Below, one piece after another: positions 1 to 16,007 of a DNA stretch of 64,000 nucleotides. Source of the DNA: Citrus sinensis (Eukaryota; Streptophyta; Magnoliopsida; Sapindales; Rutaceae); assembly GCF_022201045.2 (NCBI RefSeq), contig NC_068560.1, positions 35,551,001 through 35,615,000 on the forward strand. The letters run 5' to 3'. The notes under the pieces are model-generated. The model worked only from the letters and a program-made list of their open reading frames with translations. It had not been told where the DNA came from and did no database searches. How positions within the stretch are numbered: the stretch's first letter is position 1; each line of letters starts with the position of its first letter. A program made the translations under genes and the position numbers.

Positions 1-269
1 GTGGACTGTAATTGATATAGCCTTCTCTAGAGATAAATAAAATAAAAAACAAATAATGAAACAAAAGCAACCAGAGACATAATTGAAATGCTTATAAGGT
101 TAAAATCCAATAAAATAAATTTTTTAGTAGAAAACAAGTCGGTTGCAGAGTGAGGGGATTACTCTAAACACAGGGATACGACGAGTGGACGTTACATATT
201 TTTTTAATTTTCCGGTTGCACGGGATACTTAGTCATCATACAATCGCAAGCATTGTGAAATGCAAGAGC

Positions 270-1666
270 TCAGTAGGGTGGCGGCGGATAGATTCCAGAG
301 GGAGGACCTGTTGTCATTCAGAGACAAAGAGAGCTCATGTCATGCACCTGGAGCTGGAGGATCAGATTCATGAGAACTGAAAGTCTGAAGAAATGTGTGT
401 ACCTAGAGGATAATAAGTTGGAGGCGGATATGGTGTTGGAGGATACACGGCGGCAGGAGGGGGAGGAGGAGGGTACGCCTGTGACAATGGAGGATAGCCA
501 GCTGGAGGGGCGGAACCCGTGGGAGGATATGCTAACGGTTGAGGAGGAGGAGGGTATGCTGCGTAGGGAGATGGTGCAGTGTACGCTGGGGTTGGCGGGT
601 AAGGAGTTGGGGGCGCCTGTTGATGTGGTGGTAGGACCTGGCTCATGCCGCTTGATGGGGTTGCATAATTTGGTGCTGGTATTGGAGCTAACTTTGCCTT
701 CGATTGCTGCTCAATATCAAACATTGGTCGATTAATTATTTGGTTCAAATGCGAAATATTCGTCAAGCTGGCATAGCACTAACGTAAGTAAGTACGGTAC
801 GGATCGGGTTAGAGTTAGACATGTTACATTAGTGGCACTTGAGTAGTGCAATATCAATCTGATTTCCCCCGAGTGTCTGCATCGTATTGGAGATGTATCA
901 GAGACATAACAATTATGGAAATTGAAGCTTTTGAAAGATGAGTTTTGAGTCTGACCTGCCGGTTTTAGTCTGAAGCGGCCAGGCAGCATCATCAAAACCT
1001 TGGGAAAGGGCTTTGTGAAGTTGGATCCTGTAAGAGGTAAAGGACGCACTAATTTAATCAAGTTGAAATTAGTAATTAATGTTCGGTTCTTATCTAGTTT
1101 CTGATTTGTTAAGATCAGTTGTAGAGGTCTCTGATGATGGCAATTACCTTCCAGAGCCAATGAACTCATCAGGAGTAAGGGTGTGGCTATTCCAGACTAC
1201 AACATTCAGTTCGCGGAGGCCTTCAATGAGTGGCAAAACGAACTTTTCTTGGAAAGTGGGATTTTTACCTCCATCTAACAATTTAATCGGAGGAAACCAA
1301 ACCCAAAGTATATTTCTTAACAATTGAAATATAAATCCAGAAATTCAACAATAATTTATATAAATCATAAGCAACAACAAAACAAGGATCGGTGTTATAT
1401 ATATATATATATATATATATAGATATAGATATGTACCGGTACAGGTTTTTGTTCGGTACTTGGTGCTTCCGTATTCAAGGCACACATAAGGATCTTGTCT
1501 TGATATCCATTCTTTATCATCCAAATTATAACATCCAACCACTGCAAATAAAATCGATAATCAGATTAGCCAAAAGAAAAACACTGTAAAATGCTAAACA
1601 AATCGTATATACTACTAATATACCAGTGATTTCAAGTGGAAGGCCTTGGATTCCAGAGATCGACAT
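270..1666 (-). CDS. C2-domain protein with proline-rich C-terminus (269 aa, 7 exons)
   Basis: Exons read on the minus strand: 1666-1624, 1541-1437, 1274-1148, 1027-956, 876-828, 778-403, 307-270. They sum to 810 nt (269 aa plus TGA). The N-terminal ~125 residues are a single C2 domain. Seen are the Ca2+-loop region with SRQDPYVCLEYG, then DGGKNPTFQEKF, VVVWNSHTLTPDEFIGSG and a terminal strand SGEIRLILHY. C2 domains of this type bind phospholipids, usually in a Ca2+-dependent way, so a membrane-associated signalling role is likely. The last ~130 residues are low-complexity Pro/Tyr/Ala (repeated YPP and PPPP), as in plant SRC2-like and CaLB-type proteins. The start was chosen because MSISGIQGLPLEIT runs straight across the first splice into the C2 core. 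The intron 827-779 is only 49 nt, which is oddly short for a plant, yet it is the junction that keeps the frame. Confidence 0.82.
1396..1423. repeat. (TA)n microsatellite
   Basis: About 14 TA units lie inside an intron of the C2-domain gene, just beyond a donor site. This is a simple repeat with no other signal. Confidence 0.9.
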
Positions 1667-4641
1667 GGGTCTTAATTCCTGTGAATTTCTGCCAATTAAT
1701 GAAGCTGGGTATTGTCAATTGTGCGACATATATGTACATATATGGGGAACGACTTGTTATTGATGAAGGGTTGACGTTGACGCAAGCCTTTACTCTTCCT
1801 CGCCTCAACCTCAATTTCGATTACGATAATAATAATGGCAGAATCCCATCAACTTGCCAAAGAATTCATGCCCAGACACAGTATTCCAATGATTATAATA
1901 ACCTAGTCAAAGTCTTCCAATGGGTTGTATGAAGGGAACGTGCAATGAAAGTTGAGAAATAACAATTTCAAACATATGGATTACCCAAAGTTTTAATGTT
2001 AACGTAAACTAAAAATAAAAAATATAAATAAAGATAAAAACCACGCTCATTTTGAAAGCTAATGTAGCCTTTCATTGCGCATACGCCATCCGGTTAGCCC
2101 AGTATTACCTACTACAGCTACAGCTACAGCTAGCGAGATATAAAATAATTTCTTTCTTTGACTTAAGAATATAATTTAAATTTCAAAAACCGTAGAATAA
2201 ACCACATGATAAGCTGCTTCCACTAATCTTCCAGGCTCCGGTACCGTTGACAATGTAAATGCAATTTGGAGCTAATAAGACTCATCCCAATTTGAGGAAG
2301 TCAACGATTATATCGTTAAATACTCCAACCAAAGTATTAGCAAAATTGCAATTTCTCAATTATTCAATTCTTATATTGGCACAAAAAAAAAAAAATAAAT
2401 TGGCTTATCCATTTAAATTTGGATGTGCTCGGTACTAGGATGAAAAACCAAGTAGCCCTTCTCTCTCCCACTAGAAAGGTAGAAGCATTGAAATGAACTT
2501 CTGGGATCACAGCAGAATTACGGGATGTTTAATGCACCCAAAACCGATTTAGGGTGGATTAAACAACCCCAAGATTAAAATCAAGGAATTGGTACAAATG
2601 AGTGAACTTAAGTATTGGGCCACTCTGGATTCTGGAATGTTGTTCCCTTAATCGGCTGGAGCTTAAAATACGCTTCGCAATTGAAGGAAGAAAACCCAAC
2701 AAAGCAAGCACCATCGAAGTTTAAAATATCGTAATTTCCCATGTTAAAGTCAGTATATTTATGTAACCAAAATTCAGAATGAGGAATAGAAACACCGATT
2801 ATTTTACAGAATTTCAAACTTACATTCCAGTGTACTTATTCTAATTTATTACTTCAGGTACGTTATGATCGTTTCTTATACTTTTTATAATCTTGCAGTT
2901 GCCACATTACTCATGGCTCACTGAATATCATCATCATTCGCTGTTTATTCTATCAGGTACCTGATTTTGCAGATTTTTTTTTTCTTTTTCCTATTAGTGA
3001 CGAAAGGACTTATGTCCCATAGCATACATTAGTGTATATTAATACTAATACTTAGAGCACAAGGTTTATGAATTTATGACATACATGAGGTGATTAAAAT
3101 GGCAGAGAATAGCTCTTCTCATAATACATATGAGTGCGCGTGCGCACACACATATATATAATAGTTTTCTAGTCTGAGATTTTAAAGTGTGAAACAGTTT
3201 AGGGAAACTTTGAAACCAGGTGATTTAATAGCATTATGAAATTAAATTTTAAAACTGTACGGTTTTAAATTTTTTTTAGACTTTTCCGTACTTTAAAATA
3301 TTAGATTATATATAAATAAATAAATATATAAAATATATATATATATATATATAGTGCAGCAAAGCGTGGGCTTTTAAATAAGAGAGTGGATATGGATATG
3401 GCATTGAGATGAGATGTAGGTATAAAGTTGCAGCAATGCCAATGGGGAGTTATTGTTAACATGGTTCTATCCAAAGGGATAAGGAGCCGATAATTGCAGG
3501 GAAGCGGAGGACCATGGCCCCTTACTATTTGTTGCTATCAATCATTTACCTTCATCCCACTGTGGGGTACCCTGCACCTTCCCCATCCCGTGTTTTTCAA
3601 CCCGGACCGCTTTTATCAATCATGCGAGCTTTTGCAAACAACAACTGACCATTACCTTTTGAGCGTTGACAACTTCATTTAGCTTCAAATTGTTTGCTGT
3701 TTATGCATCTTTGATCGGTCAGGTGGAGTATCATTAAAATAGAGTTGAAATTGGAGGAACATTTTTTAATCGAAATAGACGTATTAGTCATTAAATCCTT
3801 CTAAATTGACTCAATCTTAATTTAATGTTAGGAGAAACGTGCACGAGTTGGCAATTGTGTAACGAATAAACTCTGAAGAATTAATATATAGCATCCCATG
3901 TCTTATTATTCTTATGCTAAGAGGTGGAGAGTGGAGGGCTGCACTGCGTATGACTTGCTATACAGTTTATGTTAAAGATGAGTACTGGACAAGGCATAAA
4001 TCTCTCTTGATCTTTGATCTAAGGCCTGGAGAAGCGCTGCGTGGATGGAAATCTATCTAACAAGATATATAGTGCAAAGCCGGTGCAAGTAAAATGCAAG
4101 TGGGGACATATTCACTATGTTCATCATGATGCCCTCCAGCAGCTATTAAAACGATAGGTGAAGGACCACAATTTTTCTTTTTGCACCTGTTAGCTATAAT
4201 TTTCAATGGAAACGTTTGGTTCTTCCATTTTCAAAGCTGTTCATACGGCAAATTGTTGCTTAATCTTTATTTTCGGCTCCAAATTTTGTTTGTGACCATT
4301 CTTTTCTGTGTTTAGAGAACTATTCTTCTGGTTGATAGAATTTTCTGACAAGTACAATGCATTGATTTCAATCCTTGCAGTTTAATATATATTGAATTCG
4401 AATTTTCTATTCTTCCTGACGGGAAGAGCTTTTCTGCACAACTTTCCCGGGAAGTGTTTGCCGAACAGATTTAGTGGTTGTGATTTTGGATATCGATTTG
4501 GGAAATATGCCTGAGAATGTGGCTAATAGGATGTGTAGCTCCGTAACTAAACTCTGCGACGTGGATCAAGATGTGGCCTTTAATCTAAAGCTCTCTATCA
4601 GACAACTAGGTAAAGGAAACTTAATTTCTGGATGAATTATT
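1667..4641. other. Intergenic, no gene recognised
   Basis: AT-rich upstream region of the minus-strand C2-domain gene. It contains a short (TA)n tract near 3336-3352 and a CAGCTA triplication near 2113-2133. Short open frames at 2608-2817 (minus) and 3494-3682 (plus) show no family motif or codon pattern that I recognise. Confidence 0.6.
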
Positions 4642-5490
4642 TATATTAAAGGGAAAAGGACACAGAGATCCTAATATTTGAATAAGGGACACAGAGACCC
4701 TCAACGTTTGAAAAAGGGACACAAAACCCCCTAATGTTTAAAAAAAGACACTCAGACTCCCATTTGTTAACAGAAATTATAATTTTAAAGTGCAATTACC
4801 ATTATACTCTTATAGCATATTAAAAAATAATTGTTCATTGTCTAATTTATTCCTATATTATTAATAAAATTACGAATATAACTTCATTATCAAATTTTTC
4901 CATTTAATTTTTGTCAAATTTTCTCTTCAACTAAATAAATTTAATCCATTGCTCAAGAATAAAAATAAATTAAATTGATTACTAATATAATAAAAATAAT
5001 AATTCTCAATAACAATTCTCCATTTAAACTTATATAATCAACAAAATAAAAAAAAAATTGGTTACAACAATAATTACAAAATCGTAACTGTACTAAATAA
5101 CATATTCAATAAATTGACATATGGAGAATTTTTATTTTTATTATATTAATAATCAATTTAATTTATTTTTATTCTTGAGCAATGGATTAAATTTATTTAG
5201 TTTAAAGAGAAAATTTGACAAAAATTAAATGGAAAAATTGGGTAATGAAGTTATATTCATAATTTTATTAATAATATATGAATAAATTGGACAATGAACA
5301 ATTATTTTTTAATATGCTATAAGGGTATAATGGTAATTGCACTTTAAAATTATAATTTCTGTTAATAAATGGGGGTTTGAGTGTCTTTTTTTAAACATTA
5401 AAGGATTTTGTGTCCATTTTTCAAACGTTGGGGGTCTCTGTGTCCCTATTCAAACATTGAGGGTCTTTGTGTCCTTTTACCTATATTAAA
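4642..5490. mobile_element. Foldback (MULE-type) transposon, 831 bp, with 9-bp target duplication
   Basis: The element spans 4651-5481 and is flanked on both sides by the 9-bp direct repeat TATATTAAA (4642-4650 and 5482-5490). Its two halves are near-perfect inverted copies of about 360-400 bp. The left end starts GGGAAAAGGACACAGAG and the right end, read in reverse, starts GGTAAAAGGACACAAAG. Each arm carries several short subterminal repeats built on GGGACACA and AACGTTTG. The central ~90 bp, near 5025-5118, is the unpaired loop. No coding capacity is visible. A 9-bp duplication with very long inverted repeats is typical of Mutator-superfamily non-autonomous elements; placement in that superfamily is inference. 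A transcript would form a long hairpin and could feed siRNA production. Confidence 0.88.
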
Positions 5491-6430
5491 ACTGAAACAT
5501 TGCTAATTGCTATTGTGCTAAAACTGAAGTAATGAACGATTTAAGTTGTTCACATTACAAATGGCCAGCATCAGTTAGCCAGCTATATATGCGGGTACGC
5601 ATCTATAGAACAATTATGTGATTTTAGCCAATATTAATGTTAACACTGAGGTTTGGGGCACTGTGATGGACCTTATAAACCTTTCTAGGACCACTGCAAC
5701 TACAAACAAATTGATGCACTGACATCAATTGCTATTTAATGTGGTTTATGGTCTCAGAATTGAGGATCATTTTTTCCGGGCTAAGTTGGTTTCAGGGTTA
5801 TATTTCTTATCTTATTTATAACTCGTTGATATTTTTGGGAGATAAGTGGAAGTTTCTTGCAGATTCTGAAAGAAACAATTCAAGAGTAAAATGCATTTTC
5901 TGTATAATGAAATTGTTCACATTAACCTCTTTACTATGATATTGACATAATTGGCCTTTCATTGTAGATTTGTGAGCGAGCACTTCAGTAAATCATAAAA
6001 TTTTTACTTATTTCTAGTTATCTCATTGCTCATATGCGATTGCTCTGTCTAGGCGAGGGACACACTCACTCACGCAAGAGAACAAAAAGGAAGGTTCCAA
6101 GTTACAACTAGGAGAACTTGTCTGCCCAAGAACCCCGTACACACGCCCCAAAAAAAATCGTGTAACAAACACTCTAAATCTATGCATTTAAAATGACCAA
6201 TCTTTTTGGTCTTGAGAGTAATAGTCATTAAGGTGGTGCTTGGCTCATTGGTATAAGGGGTCCCGCCATAAAACTAACTGAGATGGGGCACTGTAGTACT
6301 GCAATCGTTATGAGCGTCTTTAAAACACTCTTGAGTCATTGCGCTTGGGGGTTGATAATTGTTCTAGTTCACGTTTTTCCTTTTAATTTGTGACATGAAA
6401 CTAGGAATCATTTTCTCGTGGTGGCTTCTA
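5491..6430. other. Upstream region of the bHLH-MYC_N gene
   Basis: No coding sequence recognised. It presumably holds the promoter and 5' leader of the gene starting at 6431. A stretch near 6232-6270 resembles a tRNA A-box (GGCTCATTGGTA), but no B-box or target duplication was found. Confidence 0.5.
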
Positions 6431-7469
6431 ATGGACGGTGGACTTCCCATGCTTAACTGTCTCTTGCAGCACACGCTGAGAAGCTTATGTTCACGTTCTG
6501 ATTCTTCTAATTCCTCGAAGTGGGTGTACGCTGTCTTTTGGAGGATTCTGCCTAGGAACTATCCTCCACCAAAGTAAGATAAATAGAACTATGTCATATG
6601 TCAACTTTCAATAGTAAGTTCATGTCTAATTAGTTATTAGTGTTCGTAGATCATCACATTGCTTTGTTGCAGGTGGGATCGTGGAGGCAGTGCTCTTGAT
6701 CGCTCCAAAGGCAATAAAAGGAACTGGTAACTGGGAAGCATAGTACCAAACTCAAGTTTCATTTGGTTTAAGTTGAGTTCTTGAAATGGAATTTTATTTC
6801 AGGATTCTTGTTTGGGAAGATGGGTTCTGTGATTTTTTTGAATGTGAACGTGCCGGAAGTGGATATATGAAAGGGAGGTTTGGAGCTGATATCTTCTTCA
6901 AAATGTCTCATGAAGTTTATAATTTTGGAGAAGGGTGAGAATTAATAATCCTCTGCTTTGTTTTTCCAACTTTCTTAAATGAGACAAAGAAACCGAGTTG
7001 GAAAATTCGAATTGACAATGTGCGTGCTGCTTGGTTCCAGATTAGTGGGTAAAGTTGCAGCAGACAACAGTCATAAGTGGGTGTTTAAAGAAGCCACAAC
7101 AGAAAGTGAACCTGGCTTCACCTCCTCTTGGAATGCTTCTATTGATCCTGTAAGGAAATCGGGACAACTTTTCTGTTGAATGGATGCATGCACGAAATGT
7201 AATCCTTTTCTTTCTATCCTGACTCTTATCATGATTTTGTTTCTTACTTGACACAGCAACCCAAGGCTTGGGAATTTCAATTTAATTCAGGAATTCAGGT
7301 GGGCATTTTTACACTATCTATTTTCAGAAGTGTAAAATAGACATGTCTGTGTGAGTACTCAAGATTGAGCCCAACTATAACATATGATAAGTTTAATCTA
7401 TTTTACAGACAATTGCTATCATTTCTGTGAGAGAAGGCATCATTCAACTGGGCTCCTTTGATAAGGTCT

Positions 7470-7534
<65 letters not shown>

Positions 7535-8213
7535 TATGTTTTGTACGTTAAATTAAATTACGACTGATAAATTCTTTCAGATTGTGGAAGATCTCAATCT
7601 GGTGATCAGCGTGCAGAGGAAATTCAGCTACCTTCAGAGCATTCCTGGTTTCTTTGCCATACAAAGGCCATATCTGCCAGTCCATTTTCCATACATCATC
7701 AAACCCAATAATCATACAATGGAAAGCCAGGAAACAGCTCTCTTAGCCGATAACAAGTGCCTCCTAACTGGAGCAAAAAGATTGCTCCATGAAATACCTG
7801 AAGATTCTCCGCTCAAATCTATTAACATAGGTTGGAACAGCCCTCAAATTGGAATTGCAGGAGCACCTATTTGGTCAATACCTCCTCTTATGCCAACCAT
7901 GTCATGTAGCCTTGGAGCTCTGCTATCAAAGCTACCTTCGGTGACCCCATCCTGTTATGTCAATGAATCTCCCAGCGCAACTCTGATGAACAACAGCAGT
8001 AGAATCAATGCTACATGCAAGAGATTGAAAGATGATCACAGTGGTGTTGTAAGCAAAGTCCACGTTGCTGATAGAAAAGTGGAGTCCTCACGCCTATTAG
8101 ATGATGAAGAACAAAAGCAGGTGTATATAAACACTAACTTACAGGATATGGTGGTGGGGGAACTGGGATTTGAACCTCTGAGAGAGGAAGACAGTGCTCT
8201 AAATTTCAATTAA
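6431..8213 (+). CDS. bHLH-MYC_N domain protein, LHW/RSS3-like (389 aa, 7 exons)
   Basis: Exons 6431-6573, 6673-6726, 6803-6934, 7041-7149, 7257-7298, 7409-7465 and 7581-8213 total 1170 nt. The first ~210 residues form the MYC/MYB N-terminal (bHLH-MYC_N) fold seen in LHW-type bHLH proteins and rice RSS3. Markers are WVYAVFWRILPRNYPP, LVWEDGFCDF, YNFGEGLVGKVAADNSHKWVF, FQFNSGIQTIAIISV and GIIQLGSFDKIVEDLNLV. The C-terminal half is Ser/Leu-rich and has no bHLH helices, so the protein probably works as a partner in a transcription complex and not as a DNA binder. Plant databases often label this subgroup 'WNK kinase-related', although no kinase domain is present. The ATG at 6431 was preferred over an in-frame ATG at 6395 because family members begin close to the LLQHTLRSLC helix. 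Confidence 0.85.
7473..7534. repeat. (CT)n/(TA)n compound microsatellite
   Basis: About 20 CT units are followed by about 10 TA units in the last intron of the bHLH-MYC_N gene. It lies in the pyrimidine-rich region upstream of the final acceptor, so length changes could affect splicing (inference). Confidence 0.9.
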
Positions 8214-10080
8214 TTAGGAGAACCAAATTAATTTATAGTAATAAAGGCAAGGAGCTAATGTTATGGCTTTACAGTCCCCTGCTCATGCCCCATTGTTGCT
8301 TTGTTCATAAAAAGGCATCCCTTAAAAATGTATCGAGGTATCATGTGATAGATGTAACTTGAGAATATTCCTTTCACACTACGCCAATGGCCATGGAAAA
8401 CTGAATGCATTTGGTTCGTCTTCTTTTCTAAATTTCTTTTCTCCTTTCGGCCTGTTTGGATGTCAACAATGTGCAATTGCAAAAGTAGCAATGCAGATGC
8501 TGCGTGATAGTGGTACTGCAAATTTTTAATTGTTTCGTAATGTAGCTAGACACTGGTGTGATGAGAGAATTGAAATGAAACAGCTTTGTACTTGAAGCTC
8601 AAAAGCTACCAAAACTGAATCTATAAGTTAAGGTTACTAATAATCAAGGCCAGCTTTCATAATGAAGACTGATTTATAGTTATGAGAAAGTCGTTCCCCT
8701 TTTGTTGGGCGCAAGGTTTGGGTGGCTATGCGGGTCGCAACGCCCGTGGTCTAGTCCCCATCGCTTAGTGTGTTGGAGTCCACCATATGTAGTGGTCCCC
8801 TGAAAGCATATGAAGATGAAATATGACTGAAGATAAATTCACGATCAAGTTGTATGCGACATTTGGTAACCAACCTCCGACAAAATGGATGGTCCCCAAC
8901 CTCAACTTACAGAATTTTTGGGACATCATTTTATCCAAGAAAAGGAGTCGTGATTTTGTAATATATGATGCAAGCAACCCATTGTGGTTAGATGTCATCC
9001 TTAATATGAAACACTATCAATAAACTCCATTTGATTTGAAAAAATGAGAAGAGAGTAACAGAAAAGAGAGAGGGGGAGAGAAAATGAGGGAAAGAGAGAG
9101 TAAATCTCAATTTTAATCTCTTTCCCCGCTCCTCTTTTCTTTTCCTCTCCTCTGCTATCTTCAAACCAAACTTGCCATATATGTTTACTGATCCCCTTCT
9201 CTTGCAGTCTCAGCTTGCAGACCAATAGCAGCGGAAGGCAGGTTGTGAAGTGGAGAATCTGTGATGGCCAGTGCATGCTTATTTCAAGCATTGGCCTACG
9301 ATCTAATCGTCTGACACATGACAACTCACTGACCAGCTTGGTTGACGGATTCATTTGGCATGGAATGGATCCAAGATTTTATCATAAACCAATACAGCCC
9401 GGCAGGACCCTTTGTTAGCAACTTGCAATACCATTTCTATTTTGGTGATACAGCATCAGATAGAACCAGAATGCAATTGTGATGCTTCGTCCTAAAATGT
9501 GAGTAGATTTAAAACCACAAGTTAAACTTTCTCCCGAATGTTGGTAAATTTTTACGATTGATAAATTTGATGATAATACTGACAACTATTATAAAGACCC
9601 CTATGTTTTATTAGAATAAAATTGTGATACCTGAAACCCGAACACACCAATTATGTGGTTATGTGATTTAGAAGGTGTCTCAAAGTTCTTTCATTAACCA
9701 ATACGGAAATTGGTTAATGGATTTCTTGTAAGAGGTATTTGAGGAATTCTAGGGCTAAGCTAACTCTGTTCACTGAGGCCCTGACAGGTTTTAGCTGCAG
9801 AAGGGAAGTTCCCTCCAAGGCAAAGGCCGTGCCTGTGCCATCCTCCTCAGAAGAAGGCAACCGTGAAAATATTTGCTTTTTCATGCACTTTCATTTTCAC
9901 TGCTATATTACTGGAAAATGGAAATTCAAAATTTTTGGATGAGAAATTAAAACTATCGAAAAACAAATTGGCAAAGTTTGGCTTTTCTGCCCAGCAAAGC
10001 TGGGAGCCCAGTAGCTTGCATACCAAGCCTTCCCACCACGGGATTCGTGGAATTCCTGTCGATAGAGACAACTTTTCCAT
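8214..10080. other. Intergenic, no gene recognised
   Basis: Lies downstream of the bHLH-MYC_N gene. It contains a purine-rich tract (GAGA-rich, 9045-9100). Open frames here (for example 8823-9023 plus and 9001-9354 minus) show no recognisable domain and no splice continuity. Confidence 0.55.
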
Positions 10081-10239
10081 TGAAATATAGGATTAGGCTA
10101 CGGTGCAACTGTGGCACCGTGCCACAGTTGCATCTAGCCGTTGGATGCAGTTAGATTGGTGGAGTCTACTGGCATCCAACGGCTAGATGCAACTGTGGCA
10201 CGGTGCCACAGTTGCACCTAAGGTTTTCCCTGAAATATA
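10081..10239. mobile_element. Short palindromic MITE (141 bp) with 9-bp target duplication
   Basis: The element spans 10090-10230. It is flanked by direct repeats of TGAAATATA (10081-10089 and 10231-10239). Its two arms of about 60 bp are inverted copies of each other around a loop near 10150-10171. Each arm contains its own perfect palindrome built from GCAACTGTGGCAC and its complement, so the DNA can form nested hairpins. There is no coding capacity. The 9-bp duplication points to the Mutator superfamily (inference). Confidence 0.87.
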
Positions 10240-10772
10240 ACCTCTTTAAAGAAAATTGATGATGAGATTTTTGAGTTGGGTCCCCTCTGCCACTTCATGT
10301 GACGTTAGGTTCACAGTGCCCCACGCAATGGATGCTCACAACTCATCAGAAGCAGATTCAGACCGACCTCCAAAAACAATATTGTCGTGCACTGAACACA
10401 ATTATAAATCTTCTACTCCTAAACAACAAGAGCATGCGTAATTCAAATGTTCGTGATTCAAGAAGAATCGTTAAATATCAATTCATAAAAGCCTCCGCTG
10501 AATGATGCCAGGGATTTGGTGGAGGACATTGGAAATAGATAACAACAATTTGTTTGTGCATTGTTCGGATTCAACGCAGATAGATAACTTACAACGCTAT
10601 ATACAAAACCAACGTCCGAATAAATATTTAACAGACCATCCACCTGCCGGTACATTAACGTTTGAAATGAAATGCAGTAAAATGAACTAAGGCCGGGGAG
10701 AAACTCATTCACAAGCACGAATATCTTCATCCTCCCTTCGGCCTTCCACTGCTCTTACAGTGCCAACTATAA
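10240..10772. other. 3' flank of the RD21-type protease gene
   Basis: Probably includes the 3' untranslated region of the minus-strand protease that ends at 10773. No other gene is recognised. Confidence 0.5.
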
Positions 10773-14085
<3,313 letters not shown>

Positions 14086-15822
14086 CTTTGGAGAAAAGAG
14101 CTTTTTTTTTTCTTTTTGGGAGAAGAAGATGGATTGATGAGGCAGAGTGTGAGGGTGAGGCAGGTGGTGGGTTATTATAAAGGAAATTGAAGAGGCTATT
14201 ACGTAAATAAATTAAATGAGGAGGTGACAAACGTGGAGTAAATTTTCAGGATATTTTAGTCTAGAGATATATCATGGGGTAAATGAGAGCTGACAAATAA
14301 GAATTGGACAACTAAGAAGCATGGGGGCGATATGCGATAGGCTGGAGTGAAAAGCAAAGCGACCACTCCACTCGCTTCTGTCCATACAAATTTGGAGCGT
14401 GGTGTCAGCAAGTAACGAATTATCGGGGTTTGGTTTTACGCGCTTCTCTGATTTTCTTTTCTTTTCTTTTCTCGTTAAGGCCCCTGTACTTTGACTTAAT
14501 TACACTCGTTTTTGTTGTTAGACAAAGTAGATCAGAAATACAAAATATCTGAATGTGTTAATTACTGCATTAAAAAATCAATCAAAATGATTTTTTTTTT
14601 TTATAACTTCACTCCTTAAACGCCTAATGTTTCTTTTAAATACACTAGTTTCTTATAACTGAAAAAAACGAGAAATTATTGCTCAACTCTTTTTAAATGT
14701 CCAAAAAAATTTCTTACTGCCGAAAATTCTTTTAAAATATGAAAAATTCTCGCCATCTATAAAAGAAAATTATCTTAATTGTGATTTTATTATAATATTT
14801 GGTCCATTATTTAAAAAATAGAAAATAAAATTTTAAAGCAAATATAAAAAAAAACTTATTTTTCAGTATGATAAATCCATAAATGATTTTGAAATTGCTA
14901 AATTTATACAGTTAATTATATCACCATCGCAGGTCTAGCCAAAATAAGTAGGAAAATTGTTTAAAAACCGTTATTCTACTAAATTTATGGTAGCTTGACA
15001 TCAAACTTGTGATTTTTAAATTTAGATTGATGTTATTATTATTATTATTATTATTATTTTGTTTGAATACCACATGTCTGCATCCATATGCGTATTACAA
15101 AAAGAAAAAAAAATATTAATATTTATAGTCAGAAATTTATTAAAATAATTTAAATCAATGTATTTATTTAATTATGTTAATTGTTGGAAGAGTTGGCACG
15201 CCTGTCATTTGTAGTCTGTGGGACACAAAAGATGCCTTAGATGAACGGGAGACTGAAACTGCTCTTTTGTCTTATCCGGGACCCACTTAAACGTTTGGAG
15301 ATATTTCTGTAAATTTGCATCAATTATTTCATCTTCAATATTTCTCATCACCACCAAACATGTGGACAGTGGATGCGCTTTGATGCGACTTTTTAATTTA
15401 TATTTTTGGACTTTTGTATTTCTTGTTTTTTATAATCCTCAGCCGTTTCCTGATTTTCTATTTTGTTTAAAAATGATAACTAAGCAAATTCTCATACCAA
15501 AATATTCCATGGGTCCTACTAATTCCCAAAAAAAAAAAAAAAACCAAATTTTCATTCAGCGATGAGTATTGAATATGTGACCCTTTTATATATCTTATTT
15601 TTTCTGATAAATGTTTTATTTTGTACCCCAAAAATAAATGCTGAGTCACCGACCTATAATAATTCAAGTCACACTAACCAATCACGAACCAACAAAAAAC
15701 CAAGAAAGCAAATCCCCTGAACTACCTAAATGCTTTTCTCAATCACGTGCAATTTTGGGAATTACGTAAAATTACCCATTATAGACATTAATTACATAAT
15801 TAGAGTGTCTCAAATTTTTTTA
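14086..15822. other. Intergenic, promoter side of the protease gene
   Basis: The first ~200 bp hold the 5' leader and promoter of the minus-strand protease. The rest is AT-rich with a (TTA)n tract near 15033-15057. No gene is recognised. Confidence 0.55.
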
Positions 15823-16007
15823 ATAGTGCTACACATCTCAAATTTTTTATTTTAAAAAATTATCTTAAATGATGTGTTATTAATTGAGTGGTTGATAATT
15901 TTTTACAAGATTCAAATTAATTAATTGTATTATCTCACCAATCACTCAATTAATGACACATCATTTGAAATAATTTTTTAAGATAAAAAATTTAGGATGT
16001 GTAGTAT
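15823..16007. mobile_element. MITE-like inverted repeat (~185 bp)
   Basis: The left arm (ATAGTGCTACACATCTCAAA...) and the right arm (reverse complement ATACTACACATCCTAAA...) match over about 75 bp, including AATGATGTGT and CAATTAAT blocks, around a ~30-bp loop. The only possible target duplication is TA on each side (15821-15822 and 16008-16009), which would suit a Stowaway/Tc1-type element, but two bases is weak evidence. No ORF. Confidence 0.65.

Noticed and set aside
368..735. Plus-strand frame opposite the proline-rich exon
   Set aside because: A shadow of the low-complexity C-terminal exon of the minus-strand C2 gene.
6232..6270. tRNA A-box-like GGCTCATTGGTA
   Set aside because: No B-box, cloverleaf, A-tail or target duplication nearby, so not called as a tRNA or SINE.
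8690..8775. GC-richer stretch with CGGGTCGCAACGCCCG
   Set aside because: A short imperfect hairpin only; no element ends or RNA family could be supported.
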